Of a stretch of 64,000 nucleotides of DNA, positions 34,073 to 42,185 are shown piece after piece (the stretch's first letter is position 1; each line of letters opens with the position of its first letter). The notes below the pieces were generated by a model. The model ran no database searches. It was not told the origin of the DNA and saw only the letters and a list, made by a program, of their open reading frames with translations. Source of the stretch: Thalassobius sp050633445 (GTDB lineage Bacteria; Pseudomonadota; Alphaproteobacteria; Rhodobacterales; Rhodobacteraceae); NCBI GenBank assembly GCA_050633445.1, contig JBOEGN010000004.1, positions 34,701 to 98,700 on the forward strand, written 5' to 3'. Both the position numbers and the translations under genes were made by a program.

Positions 34073-35482
34073 TTATCCGCCCCAGGGTCCTTTGACCTTG
34101 GTTTTCTTCTTAGATTTCTTCTTTTTCGTCTTCTTCTTTGGATCGGCCTTGGCCTGCCGCAGCGCGCCCCACGGGCCAACCTGATCAATCAAATTCTCGG
34201 ACCGGTCCTCGACCAAGGGCGCATCATGCCCGAAAAGCGCCGCGCGCGCACCGGCCTTGTCGGCCTGATACTCTCGTTCCAGGAAATCCGCGACATAGGA
34301 TTTCTTGGTCTCGGACCAACGTGCATACAGGGCGTAAAACAGCTCTTTGTGACAAATAAACAGCTGGCGCACATCCTTGGGGGCCAGGTCGGCCAGCAAC
34401 ATATTCACAAGGTCCCTGTCAGGGTGATCCGCAGCACGCAGCGTATAGAAATACGCGGGGTGATCGCTGCTGATACGAGGCCAGGCCCCCTCGTCCTCGG
34501 CCCAGCGCACCAAAGATTGCAGCCCGTGGAATTCAGGCGGCAAGGCATCTGCATGGGCCCGCGCCAGGGCGCGAATTTCCCGCCGCGTGGCCCCTGTCAG
34601 ATCAATCCCGCGATCCTGCGCGACGTCCACCACGATGAAATCCATTTTCTGCCGCAAGATCGCGCCCGCATCAATGCCCCGCGCCTTAACGATCGGTTCA
34701 ACCAAGCCGTTACGATCCAGAAATTGCGCGATCCGGTTGCGGTCATCAAAGCCCAAGACGTTCTGCATCGGTAGACCTTGCATCGCGTTTTTGTCCCGCA
34801 CAATCACGCCGGGATGGTCCACGTCACGGAACAGATAGGCCCCGCCAAAATGCGCCGTCCAAAAGTTCTCCTGCCGGAATTCCATCTGCTTCAGCCGCAC
34901 AGGGTTACGCGTCACATCCCCGGTTTTCTGCGCCAGGTTGATCATGTCCGCGATCAGAATATCGTCGAACCAGGCGTCTTCTTCGCCCATAAATCGGTCC
35001 ACCATCTGGCCCAGCTTTTCGGCGTCGCGCACAGTGCCAGCGGTGGTATCAGCCTCGATCTCGATCTTGCGGATGTCCAGCAGGCGCGCCGGATCAGAGA
35101 CAGAGTAGACCGAGTTCAGCAGCTCTCCGGCCACCGCGTCCTGCGTGGTCAGCGCGAATAGCTGCGCCTCGTTTTCGGTGATGAACTGGCGCAAAATCCC
35201 GCGCGACATCGAGAAGGTCGCATTCAGCAAAGGCGCCGTTTTTTGCGCCGTGCTGAGCAGGATGAACTGCCGGTTACAGCCCCCCTGGTTGAGGTATTGC
35301 ATGTCCCCCAACTCGTCGCCAACCTCGGGGGAATAGCCACTGATATCGATGTGGAAATCGGTCAGCCCGGTCTGTTTGCCCGTCAAATGGCCCAGCGCAC
35401 GATTGTACCGCTCGACCAACGCAGGCGAGGACACATGGATCAGGTTGCCAAACATCAGGCCTTTTTCAATGAGGCGTTTCAT
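34073..35482 (-). CDS. Uncharacterised protein with polybasic tail (DUF6638-like)
   Basis: A 469-residue soluble protein without signal or membrane helix. It seems to be restricted to Rhodobacterales and may be DUF6638; I am unsure of that number. Features: MKRLIEKGLMFGNLIHVSSP, FHIDISGYSPEVGDELGDMQ, a repeated F-x-x-D pattern around FFxxILIADMINLAQ, and FICHKELFYALYARWSETKK. The end is striking: GPWGALRQAK, a lysine-rich stretch (about 13 of 18 residues Lys) and then GPWGG, so the same GPWG motif brackets a basic linker. Perfect AAGGAG precedes the ATG. It is part of the module with the AAA+ ATPase. Confidence 0.8.
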   Translation of the reverse strand: MKRLIEKGLMFGNLIHVSSPALVERYNRALGHLTGKQTGLTDFHIDISGYSPEVGDELGDMQYLNQGGCNRQFILLSTAQKTAPLLNATFSMSRGILRQFITENEAQLFALTTQDAVAGELLNSVYSVSDPARLLDIRKIEIEADTTAGTVRDAEKLGQMVDRFMGEEDAWFDDILIADMINLAQKTGDVTRNPVRLKQMEFRQENFWTAHFGGAYLFRDVDHPGVIVRDKNAMQGLPMQNVLGFDDRNRIAQFLDRNGLVEPIVKARGIDAGAILRQKMDFIVVDVAQDRGIDLTGATRREIRALARAHADALPPEFHGLQSLVRWAEDEGAWPRISSDHPAYFYTLRAADHPDRDLVNMLLADLAPKDVRQLFICHKELFYALYARWSETKKSYVADFLEREYQADKAGARAALFGHDAPLVEDRSENLIDQVGPWGALRQAKADPKKKTKKKKSKKKTKVKGPWGG

Positions 35483-35501
35483 GCGCGGGGCTCCTTACCC
35501 A

Positions 35502-35843
35502 TCATTCAGTATTCTCCCGAAGGCGCTTTTTTGCATTCACACGATTCCAAACCGGCCCAAATACTAAAAGCGGGACAAGGGCAAAAGGCAGCCCAAACGC
35601 GGTCATCCACAGCCGGGTCATTGGGCCTATTTCATACCCATTAAACTCCGCACCTCTGCCAAGAGCCACGAAGACAATCAACATGCAACAAGAGAAGGCT
35701 AAAGCTGCTCCCCAGAAATTCGAGCCACCGTAGTCGGCTTCGGGGTGTTTTTCGTAGTCACGGTTTATGAACCATGCCAAGAATATCAGGCCAAAAAACG
35801 TGTTCAAAATTACGTAGCTACCGGCGTAAATCAACATGAGCAT
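35502..35843 (-). CDS. Small three-helix membrane protein of unknown function
   Basis: A 113-residue protein. Helices at about 3-25 (LIYAGSYVILNTFFGLIFLAWF), 45-65 (FWGAALAFSCCMLIVFVALG) and 75-100 (LWMTAFGLPFALVPLLVF). ATG 35843 has GAGG 8 bases upstream; the open frame continues upstream through a GC-rich hairpin region that is not coding. Two counted 60-base blocks in it are 48% and 53% GC, against 60% in a counted block of the neighbouring ATPase gene. It stands 19 bases before the next gene of the module. Confidence 0.7.
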   Translation of the reverse strand: MLMLIYAGSYVILNTFFGLIFLAWFINRDYEKHPEADYGGSNFWGAALAFSCCMLIVFVALGRGAEFNGYEIGPMTRLWMTAFGLPFALVPLLVFGPVWNRVNAKKRLRENTE

Positions 35844-35890
35844 GGAAAACACCTCGCCGTTTGGAGTCGCACAACGCATCCAAGCTTGCG

Positions 35891-35935
35891 CCCGGCATTG
35901 CCGGGCAGCGCCCGACCGCCCCCATGGGCGGGCGC
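35891..35935. repeat. REP-like double hairpin
   Basis: Two adjacent perfect stems: CCCGGC-ATT-GCCGGG at 35891-35905, and GCGCCCG at 35908-35914 pairing with CGGGCGC at 35929-35935, with an inner CCCATGGG palindrome. It occupies the gap between the AAA+ ATPase and the small membrane gene and may attenuate or stabilise the transcript. Confidence 0.6.
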
Positions 35936-35985
35936 TTCGCACCCACCCGCGGTCAGGCGCGGCCCTCTGTGGTGGACAAACAGCA

Positions 35986-37923
35986 TCACCCCTTCCCCTC
36001 CAGATACCGGCGTTTGGCCTCTTCTGTGCGGGCGAAATCGCGGACCATAGTGTCGATGGCGACCTCGTCGGATTTGTCGGCATAGCGGAATTCTGAATCC
36101 GCGTAGCGGTTAATCTCCTGGATCACCATGTCGATCGTGATGGGTTTGCGCAGGTCCTCGATCATGGCCAGTTTGCGTTCATAGGGCTGGAACAGAAACA
36201 GGTCGGGCTGCTCCATCCATTCATCCGGCAGCTCAAAGTCCATCGCGCGGACTTTGACCGCGTCGGTGATGTTCTTGATCGCGCGGCCGGTAAATCGTTC
36301 GTCTGCCTGCTGGATCGCCTTCAGATAGGTGCCCAGCTTGGTGATTGTGTCCAGCCCGCCGATCTGACCATGGACGCGGTCAAAGACCTCCAGCAACCCG
36401 GCCTCTTGCGGGCGGGCGTGCGCCTCGAAGGACCGCGCAACGGCCCGTTTGATTTCCTGCGCCGCGTACAGATCATGATCGCCCAGCGGGATGTCGTGTT
36501 TCTTGCCCATCAGCAGCGCCAGAATGTCGATGTAATCCTCGCGCGTTTGCGGCCCGTCCACCAGAAACCGCGCCCCGGCCCGCTGGCGCAGCGCGTCATC
36601 CACGTTCTCGGGGTAGTTCGAGAACATCCCGAAGGTGCAGTTCCCCCGCACGACGGTGTTGGCCCCGGCAAAGGCCTCCATGAACACCGCTGTCACCTCT
36701 TGCTGCCCAGCCGAGGACTGACGATCCCCGCGCTTGCCCGCGATCTGGTCGATGTCATCAATCGTGCCAAAGCCGATCACACCGGGGTCTAGCACATTGT
36801 TGATGAATGCCTTGGCGTTCTGGCCGGATTTCCCCTGATAGCTGTCGATATTGTCGATGCCGAAATTCTGATAGCGGAACGGGTAGCCCGCGATCTGGCA
36901 GTATTCATTCACCATCCCCGCCATCATCTGGATCAGAGTGGTTTTCCCGGTGCCCGGCGCGCCATCGCCCATAAAGGTAAAGATGAACCCGCCCAGTTCG
37001 GCAAAGGGGTTCAGTTTGCGGTCAAAATCATAGGCCATCAGCATCTTGGACAGCCGCATCGCCTGATATTTGGCGATATGGTTGCCGACCACCTGATGCG
37101 GTTTTTTGAACTGCATGGTCAGCGTGCTGCCCGCCGCTTTGCGCGCGGCGCTAAAGCCCTGGATGGTCAGATCGTCCGCCTCAATCCGCCAGCTGGCATT
37201 GTGGAACGGGTCCAGACGCGGAGCCTCTTGCGCACGCAAGGCGACACGCTCCATCAGCTGTTCGGCAAAGGCGGCGATGGTAGCGATCAGATGCGGTTCG
37301 TCACTGGCATGGGCGGCGATGTCCTGATCCAGCTCCCACAGCACACCATGCAAACCTAGCTGAGCGTTATCCGTCAGCACCTCTTCAGGCTGGCCAACCT
37401 CGACCGTAATCTCGCCCTGATGTGGCGCCAGCAGATAGGCTGTGGCATTGGCGAAAACATGCATCACCACCAGCGCCTCGGCGGCCAGTAACTCACCAAA
37501 ATCCTGCTGCTGCGCGCCTGACAAAGACCCCTGCAAATTCGCGCGCTTCAACCCATCCAACCCGGTACGTTCGGAGAAGCTCTGCCCCATGGCCAGCGCA
37601 ATCGCCAGACCACGGCGCAAACTGTTCATCACCGTCGCCTGCAAAGGCGAAATCAGCGCATCCCCACCATCCGCCGCCTCAACCCGCTCCAACAACCGCA
37701 CACCCTCGGGTCGCTGCGTGGATCGCGTCACCATCCCTGGTGTGGTCGACCGAAACCGCCGCGTCCGCGCGATCCCCGGCGAGCGTTCGGGCTGCGCCGA
37801 AACCTGCCGCGCCTGACCGATCCGAGGCGTATGGTCGAACCCTTCCAACAGGCTCAGTGCCGCCTCGTAATGCGCCTGAATTTCCTCTTCGCGCAGCTCC
37901 ATCAGATCACTGGTCAAACTCAT
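35986..37923 (-). CDS. AAA+ family ATPase of unknown function
   Basis: A 645-residue protein. Residues 1-90 are charged and probably flexible, 90-300 form a helical domain of unknown type, and 310-520 form a classical AAA module: Walker A GDGAPGTGKTT (about 319-329), a Walker B-like segment VIGFGTIDDIDQ (about 382-393), and sensor/arginine-finger region FSNYPENVDDALRQRAGARF (about 434-453). The Walker B segment ends in DDID, so Asp stands where the catalytic Glu usually is. No membrane helix. ATG 37923 follows AGGAG. It is the energy-using centre of a conserved-looking module. A chaperone or remodelling role is only inference. Confidence 0.88.
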   Translation of the reverse strand: MSLTSDLMELREEEIQAHYEAALSLLEGFDHTPRIGQARQVSAQPERSPGIARTRRFRSTTPGMVTRSTQRPEGVRLLERVEAADGGDALISPLQATVMNSLRRGLAIALAMGQSFSERTGLDGLKRANLQGSLSGAQQQDFGELLAAEALVVMHVFANATAYLLAPHQGEITVEVGQPEEVLTDNAQLGLHGVLWELDQDIAAHASDEPHLIATIAAFAEQLMERVALRAQEAPRLDPFHNASWRIEADDLTIQGFSAARKAAGSTLTMQFKKPHQVVGNHIAKYQAMRLSKMLMAYDFDRKLNPFAELGGFIFTFMGDGAPGTGKTTLIQMMAGMVNEYCQIAGYPFRYQNFGIDNIDSYQGKSGQNAKAFINNVLDPGVIGFGTIDDIDQIAGKRGDRQSSAGQQEVTAVFMEAFAGANTVVRGNCTFGMFSNYPENVDDALRQRAGARFLVDGPQTREDYIDILALLMGKKHDIPLGDHDLYAAQEIKRAVARSFEAHARPQEAGLLEVFDRVHGQIGGLDTITKLGTYLKAIQQADERFTGRAIKNITDAVKVRAMDFELPDEWMEQPDLFLFQPYERKLAMIEDLRKPITIDMVIQEINRYADSEFRYADKSDEVAIDTMVRDFARTEEAKRRYLEGKG

Positions 37924-37983
37924 CCGTAAATTCTCCTCATCGGCACTTAGATCAGGCAACGGGCCTCAAATGCACCCCACCCA

Positions 37984-38004
37984 TTCTTTGCTCTAAAAAT
38001 ACTC
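37984..38004. repeat. Second-type intergenic repeat, copy B
   Basis: The motif TTCTTTGCTCT followed two bases later by AAATACTC, next to CGCCGAAGG. 19/21 identical to copy A (14089-14109). It lies inside the minus-strand module, between the ATPase gene and the upstream 379-residue gene. Confidence 0.5.
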
Positions 38005-38020
38005 TCGCCGAAGGCCCCGC

Positions 38021-39160
38021 TCAAATGCTCAGAACCCGGCCAGCGGCGCTCACAACATATTTGCGCACACTGGCAAACCCCGGAGGGTTCTTTTCCGCCA
38101 GCACCTGATAGGGGCGTTCGGGCATAATGATGCTGCGCTCTGTCCGAGTGGCTCCGGTGTCGACACCACGCCCCCCAAAGGGGTCCAGCGCAAAGATTTC
38201 GCGTTCTGCTGTACTGAACCAGCCAACACGCTCTTCGGTGACGCGTTCGCTTTCCAGTTCTTCCATGGTCCAGGCCAGCGCCCAATCCTGCCCTTCGGGG
38301 CTGCCGGCCTCGGCCAGAACCTCGCGCAGGGGGCCGGATTGCCGGGTGTAAGACTGCGAATACATCGGCCCCAGATGAATGCGCCGCAGGCGTTTGGGAT
38401 GCAGATCATTGAACTGCTCGTCAAAGCCCTTGGCGATGGTCACCAGTTTCAGACCGCCCAGGGATTGCCCCATCAGATGCGCCTGCACCTCGGGCCAGCG
38501 GCGTTCGTCCTTGGGCAAGGCCTCACGGCCGGTATCCTCCAGGTCCATCACATAGATCACAGGCAGGTTCAGTTGGCTATCATAGACCGCCCAATGCACC
38601 AGATAACGGCGCCGATCCTCGACCCCCGATTGCCAAATGACCCGCGGATCATTGCGTGCCCAGAACAGGTGCCCCTTGGCCAGCTCCTCGTAATACAGCC
38701 GCTGAGACAGCGCAAATTGCAGCTTGGTGGGGATCTCGCGATCGCCCACGATCTTCTCGACCATCTGCTTTTTCAGCTCTTCGACCGAGGGCATGCCCTC
38801 AAGGTGCCGCTGCGCCTGCATCGCGTCATTTGCCATCACCAACAGCTCGTTGAACGCGGGGAACCCGCTGTCCACCGTGTCGATGGACAAAGAGCCAAAG
38901 AACTGCCCGGTGTCCCGACCGACCAGCAGATATTTCATGCTGAGCGCGCGGAAACTATAGCCGATTTCGACCAGGTAACGGGTCAGGATATCCGCCTCGT
39001 TCGCGCTCATCTTTCCCTGAGCATGCATCTGCGCGATTACCCCGCTAACATGCTGAGTGATGGCGCGGAACTTGGCAAAATACCGGCGGCTGGCACGGGT
39101 CTCCATCAGCGCGGCGTGATCGCTGTCAAGCTCCACCGGCTTTTGATCTTCCTTGTTCAC
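38021..39160 (-). CDS. Uncharacterised soluble protein
   Basis: A 379-residue protein I cannot assign. No signal peptide or membrane helix. Features: TRASRRYFAKFRAITQHVSG near the N-terminus, KMSANEADILTRYLVEIGYSF, a tyrosine-rich LSQRLYYEELAKGHLFWARN, VHWAVYDSQLNLPVIYVMDL and a C-terminal MPERPYQVLAEKNP. Start is GTG at 39160 with GGAG five bases upstream; that ribosome site is formed by the last codons of the preceding gene, one base away. It lies upstream of the AAA+ ATPase in the same direction and is probably a partner or substrate. Confidence 0.78.
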   Translation of the reverse strand: MNKEDQKPVELDSDHAALMETRASRRYFAKFRAITQHVSGVIAQMHAQGKMSANEADILTRYLVEIGYSFRALSMKYLLVGRDTGQFFGSLSIDTVDSGFPAFNELLVMANDAMQAQRHLEGMPSVEELKKQMVEKIVGDREIPTKLQFALSQRLYYEELAKGHLFWARNDPRVIWQSGVEDRRRYLVHWAVYDSQLNLPVIYVMDLEDTGREALPKDERRWPEVQAHLMGQSLGGLKLVTIAKGFDEQFNDLHPKRLRRIHLGPMYSQSYTRQSGPLREVLAEAGSPEGQDWALAWTMEELESERVTEERVGWFSTAEREIFALDPFGGRGVDTGATRTERSIIMPERPYQVLAEKNPPGFASVRKYVVSAAGRVLSI

Positions 39161-39161
39161 G

Positions 39162-39500
39162 TCAACTCCAATCCAAATCGCGCTCCAGCCATCTATCCAG
39201 TCGTGCCGCGATCACAACCGCTGGGGGGAACCAGTAGCCCAGAAAGCCCAATGCAATCGGAACAACCGCAACCAGAGCCAAAGCGATCACGCAAGCAACA
39301 ACACTGTAAATGGCGATAGAGAAAAACAAGTTCCAGCCCGCCAGCCCCGCAAGAACGCCTACAGCCGCCAAGGCAAAAGCGGTCAACGCAAGGGCAATCC
39401 TTATTTTCAGCCATCGCGGCTTGAAATTAGTCGACAGCTCTTTGACAGACCTGATGCGTACTGGCCTATTGCGGTTGGCGCCGAAAAGCCTCTCAAACAT
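39162..39500 (-). CDS. Small membrane protein of unknown function
   Basis: A 112-residue protein. A basic N-terminus (MFERLFGANRNRPVRIRSVK) is followed by three hydrophobic segments at about 33-52, 57-78 and 80-100, then an acidic end (LDRWLERDLDWS). ATG 39500 overlaps the stop of the coiled-coil gene as TGATG, so the two are translationally coupled; a GTG one codon earlier is also possible. The next gene starts one base after its stop. No family recognised. Confidence 0.75.
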   Translation of the reverse strand: MFERLFGANRNRPVRIRSVKELSTNFKPRWLKIRIALALTAFALAAVGVLAGLAGWNLFFSIAIYSVVACVIALALVAVVPIALGFLGYWFPPAVVIAARLDRWLERDLDWS

Positions 39501-40576
39501 CACGCCCCATACAGGTTCTTGTCGTGCTTCTCGACAATCGCCTGGAATCGGCGCGCGAAACGCTCATCCGCCTTGGCCTTGGCTTCCAAAACGTCACGCG
39601 CGAACACCATGTGCTCCTCGTGTTTTTCCATCATGTCGGCCATGCGCTGGTTGGTCGCCGTGCCGATCGCGGCCATCGCGGCCTGCGCCTCTTTGTCCGT
39701 TTGCACGCCAATCTCATTGATCCGGTGCGCCACGTCCTGCTGCTGAGCCGTCTTCAACGACTTGGTCAGCGCATCATACAGCACGACCCGCTGCTTGGTA
39801 TCTGTCTGCAATTTATTGATCAGCACCATCTGCGTGGCGGCCTGGTTCTGAAGGCTGTCGACCCAGGTTTTACCCTTTTCGATATAGCGCTCCAGCGTCT
39901 GAGATTTCGCCAGCTTGACCTGCTCGTCCTGCACCAGAGCGTTATACTGCTTGTTCAGCTCGGCCAGTTCTGTCTCCAGCTTGGTGCGTTCGGCGGCATC
40001 GGTGGTGACACTGATTTTACCCTCCAACGCAATGATATTGGGGTCCATCGCCAGAATCTCAGCGCGGACGTTTTCCAGGTCCTGAACCGTGAACTCCCGC
40101 TCGTCCAGCGTTTCGGTCAGGTTGGTTTCCACCTTGGCCTTTTGTTCGTTCAACGTGGTCAACTGAGCCTCGAGCAGATTGGTGATCACATCAGATTTAC
40201 CGATCAGGTCCTGCAATTTGTCGTCAATATTGGCAGTGCGCAAACGCTCTTGCCGCAAAGATTCCGACTTACCCCGACTGAAAATCCCGACAAAGCTTTC
40301 CCAGCCGGTTTTCGTGCGCATCTCGTCAAAATCCTTAGAGAACGCGGCGGTAACGTCATCCAGACCCATGATCAGCTCAGCAATGTTCGAGTTCATCACC
40401 TCGGTATGGGCATGCACATCGTCCAAAGTCGCATTTTCGATGTCGATCATGGCATCGTCGCCCGACTTGATTTTCTCGCGTGCACTGTCGATCCGCCCGG
40501 TCAATTCAGCGATCTTTGCCTGCGCCTCGGCGACCTGTTTTTGCGATTCCATCACCTGAGCCTCAAAATTGGCCAT
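39500..40576 (-). CDS. Long coiled-coil protein heading the eight-gene module
   Basis: A 358-residue, almost wholly helical, highly charged protein with long heptad-like stretches (residues 5-50, 115-180, 185-290). There is a Trp-containing break, TGWESFVGIFSRGK, near 90, and a second Trp segment, KTWVDSLQNQAATQMVLINK, near 265. No signal peptide or membrane helix. The layout (coiled coil, W-E-x-x-x-G break, late Trp segment) faintly resembles TelA/KlaA toxic-anion-resistance proteins, but I cannot show homology. GGGAG lies 6 bases before ATG 40576. It is the first gene of the module and presumably its scaffold (inference). Confidence 0.78.
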   Translation of the reverse strand: MANFEAQVMESQKQVAEAQAKIAELTGRIDSAREKIKSGDDAMIDIENATLDDVHAHTEVMNSNIAELIMGLDDVTAAFSKDFDEMRTKTGWESFVGIFSRGKSESLRQERLRTANIDDKLQDLIGKSDVITNLLEAQLTTLNEQKAKVETNLTETLDEREFTVQDLENVRAEILAMDPNIIALEGKISVTTDAAERTKLETELAELNKQYNALVQDEQVKLAKSQTLERYIEKGKTWVDSLQNQAATQMVLINKLQTDTKQRVVLYDALTKSLKTAQQQDVAHRINEIGVQTDKEAQAAMAAIGTATNQRMADMMEKHEEHMVFARDVLEAKAKADERFARRFQAIVEKHDKNLYGA

Positions 40577-40758
40577 AGCAGTCTCCCTATAAGAATTCTT
40601 TGCACTCATATGGGGAATGTGAACCCAATTTACATCCCCCGGCATCCAAAATTTCGCCGAAATAGTCGCAAAACCACGCAACAAATGAAAGGGGAAACCC
40701 AGCAAATTCACTGCATCTATAAAAGAACCAAGGGTCGTCAGTTAGCGCGTACCTGCTG

Positions 40759-40780
40759 TTTCTTCTTGGCAAAAATACCC
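40759..40780. repeat. Repeat-like tail downstream of creatinase
   Basis: TTTCTTCTTGGC followed by AAAAATACCC. On the minus strand this reads GGGTATTTTT then GCCAAGAAGAAA, like the tails of the other intergenic repeats. It lies 35 bases past the creatinase stop. The hairpin part of the other copies is not obvious here. Confidence 0.35.
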
Positions 40781-40814
40781 AAATCCGACGCCCTTAACAG
40801 GCGCCGGGGTCACA

Positions 40815-42023
40815 TCAGCCCACCACGTTGAATTCTGGCCCATAGGGATAGCCAGTGATGTTTTCGTTCCCGGTTTCGGTGATGACCAAAATATCATGCT
40901 CGCGATACCCACCTGCACCGGGTTGCCCGTCGGCAAGGGTCAGCATCGGCTCCATGCTGATCACCATTCCCGGCTCCAGAACGGTATCGATATCTTCGCG
41001 CAGCTCCAGGCCAGCCTCGCGGCCATAATAATGCGACAGCACCCCGAACGAATGGCCATACCCAAAGGTCCGGTATTGCAGCAAGTCGCGCTCTTCGAAG
41101 AAGGCGTTGATCTTGTGAGTCACTTCAGAGCATGTGGCTCCGGGTTTCAGCAGGCTCATGCCATATTCATGCGCGGCCACGTTGGCCTCCCAGATCTTTA
41201 GGCTGGCCGGGTCGACTTTCTCGACGAACATCGTGCGTTCCAGCGCTGTGTAATAGCCGCTGATCATCGGAAAAGTGTTCAGGCTCAGGATATCGCCGCG
41301 TTCCAGCATCCGCCCAGTCACGGGGTTATGAGCACCATCGGTATTGATCCCCGACTGGAACCACACCCATGTATCGCGGTATTCAGCGTCGGGAAAGCTG
41401 CGCGCGATCTCAAGCTCCATCGCGTCCCGCCCCGCCATGGCCACGTCAATCTCGCGCGCGCCCACCTTAACGGCATCGCGAATGGCATAGCCACCGACAT
41501 CGGCCACCCGCGCGCCTTCACGGATCAGGGCGATCTCGGCCACGGATTTATGCATCCGCTGGCGCATAGTCGCTTCGTGGATATCCACCAGCTTCGACGG
41601 AGTCAGGAACGCCTCTAGTTTGGCGCGTTGCACCATGGTCAGGTGATCGCCCTCATAGCCAACGACAACTCCCGCGCCACTGACCGAACGCACGGCACGC
41701 CAATAGTTGTCCCGCTGCCAATCTGTGTAGGTGATATTATCGCCATAGCAACGCCGCCACGGCTGGCCCGCGTCGATCCCGGCGCTGATGGTGACATTCT
41801 GGGTTGCTGTTACCACCAGCCCATAGGGCCGACCAAAGGCGCAATACAGGAACCCGCTGTAATACGCGATGGAATGCATCGAGGTGAACACGACGGCGTC
41901 AACCCCCGCCTCGGCCATGATCATGCGCAGCCCAGACAGGCGGGCAGCGTATTCGGCATCAGCGAATTGCAGTTTGGCCTTTTGGCCATTGTGGAAACGG
42001 TACATGTCAGGACGTGAAGTCAT
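40815..42023 (-). CDS. Creatinase (creatine amidinohydrolase, M24 pita-bread fold)
   Basis: A 402-residue enzyme splitting creatine to sarcosine and urea. It is very close to the Pseudomonas creatinase pattern throughout: FTSMHSIAYYSGFLYCAFGR, DAGQPWRRCYGDNITYTDWQ, WFQSGINTDGAHNPVTGR (with the catalytic histidine), SLNTFPMISGYYTALERT, LLQYRTFGYGHSFGVLSHYY and VISMEPMLTL. Metal ligands of the related aminopeptidases are replaced, as expected for a metal-independent creatinase. Sarcosine oxidase is not in the window. It is divergent from the P1-peptidase gene, with 162 bases between starts. Confidence 0.93.
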   Translation of the reverse strand: MTSRPDMYRFHNGQKAKLQFADAEYAARLSGLRMIMAEAGVDAVVFTSMHSIAYYSGFLYCAFGRPYGLVVTATQNVTISAGIDAGQPWRRCYGDNITYTDWQRDNYWRAVRSVSGAGVVVGYEGDHLTMVQRAKLEAFLTPSKLVDIHEATMRQRMHKSVAEIALIREGARVADVGGYAIRDAVKVGAREIDVAMAGRDAMELEIARSFPDAEYRDTWVWFQSGINTDGAHNPVTGRMLERGDILSLNTFPMISGYYTALERTMFVEKVDPASLKIWEANVAAHEYGMSLLKPGATCSEVTHKINAFFEERDLLQYRTFGYGHSFGVLSHYYGREAGLELREDIDTVLEPGMVISMEPMLTLADGQPGAGGYREHDILVITETGNENITGYPYGPEFNVVG

Positions 42024-42185
42024 TCGACCCTCCTAGTGAAAGAAAGGTCCCGGCGTTCAGGACGGATCAAGGGCCATGACGCAGTGTCATGTGGCGACGC
42101 CATCGCCTTGCCTTATCCCTGACCTTGCCCAATCCACGCGATCTGGCAAGATGTTTTGCATCGCAACCCAAGGATTTCTGCCCTC

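Noticed and set aside
39500..40576. Calling the coiled-coil protein TelA
   Set aside because: Only general layout and two Trp positions agree. Length and sequence do not support a firm assignment, and the usual XpaC partner is missing.
39524..40831. Plus-strand open frame of 435 codons opposite the coiled-coil gene
   Set aside because: The minus-strand product has clear heptads, a good ribosome site and coupled neighbours. The plus-strand frame has none and runs into the creatinase 3' end.
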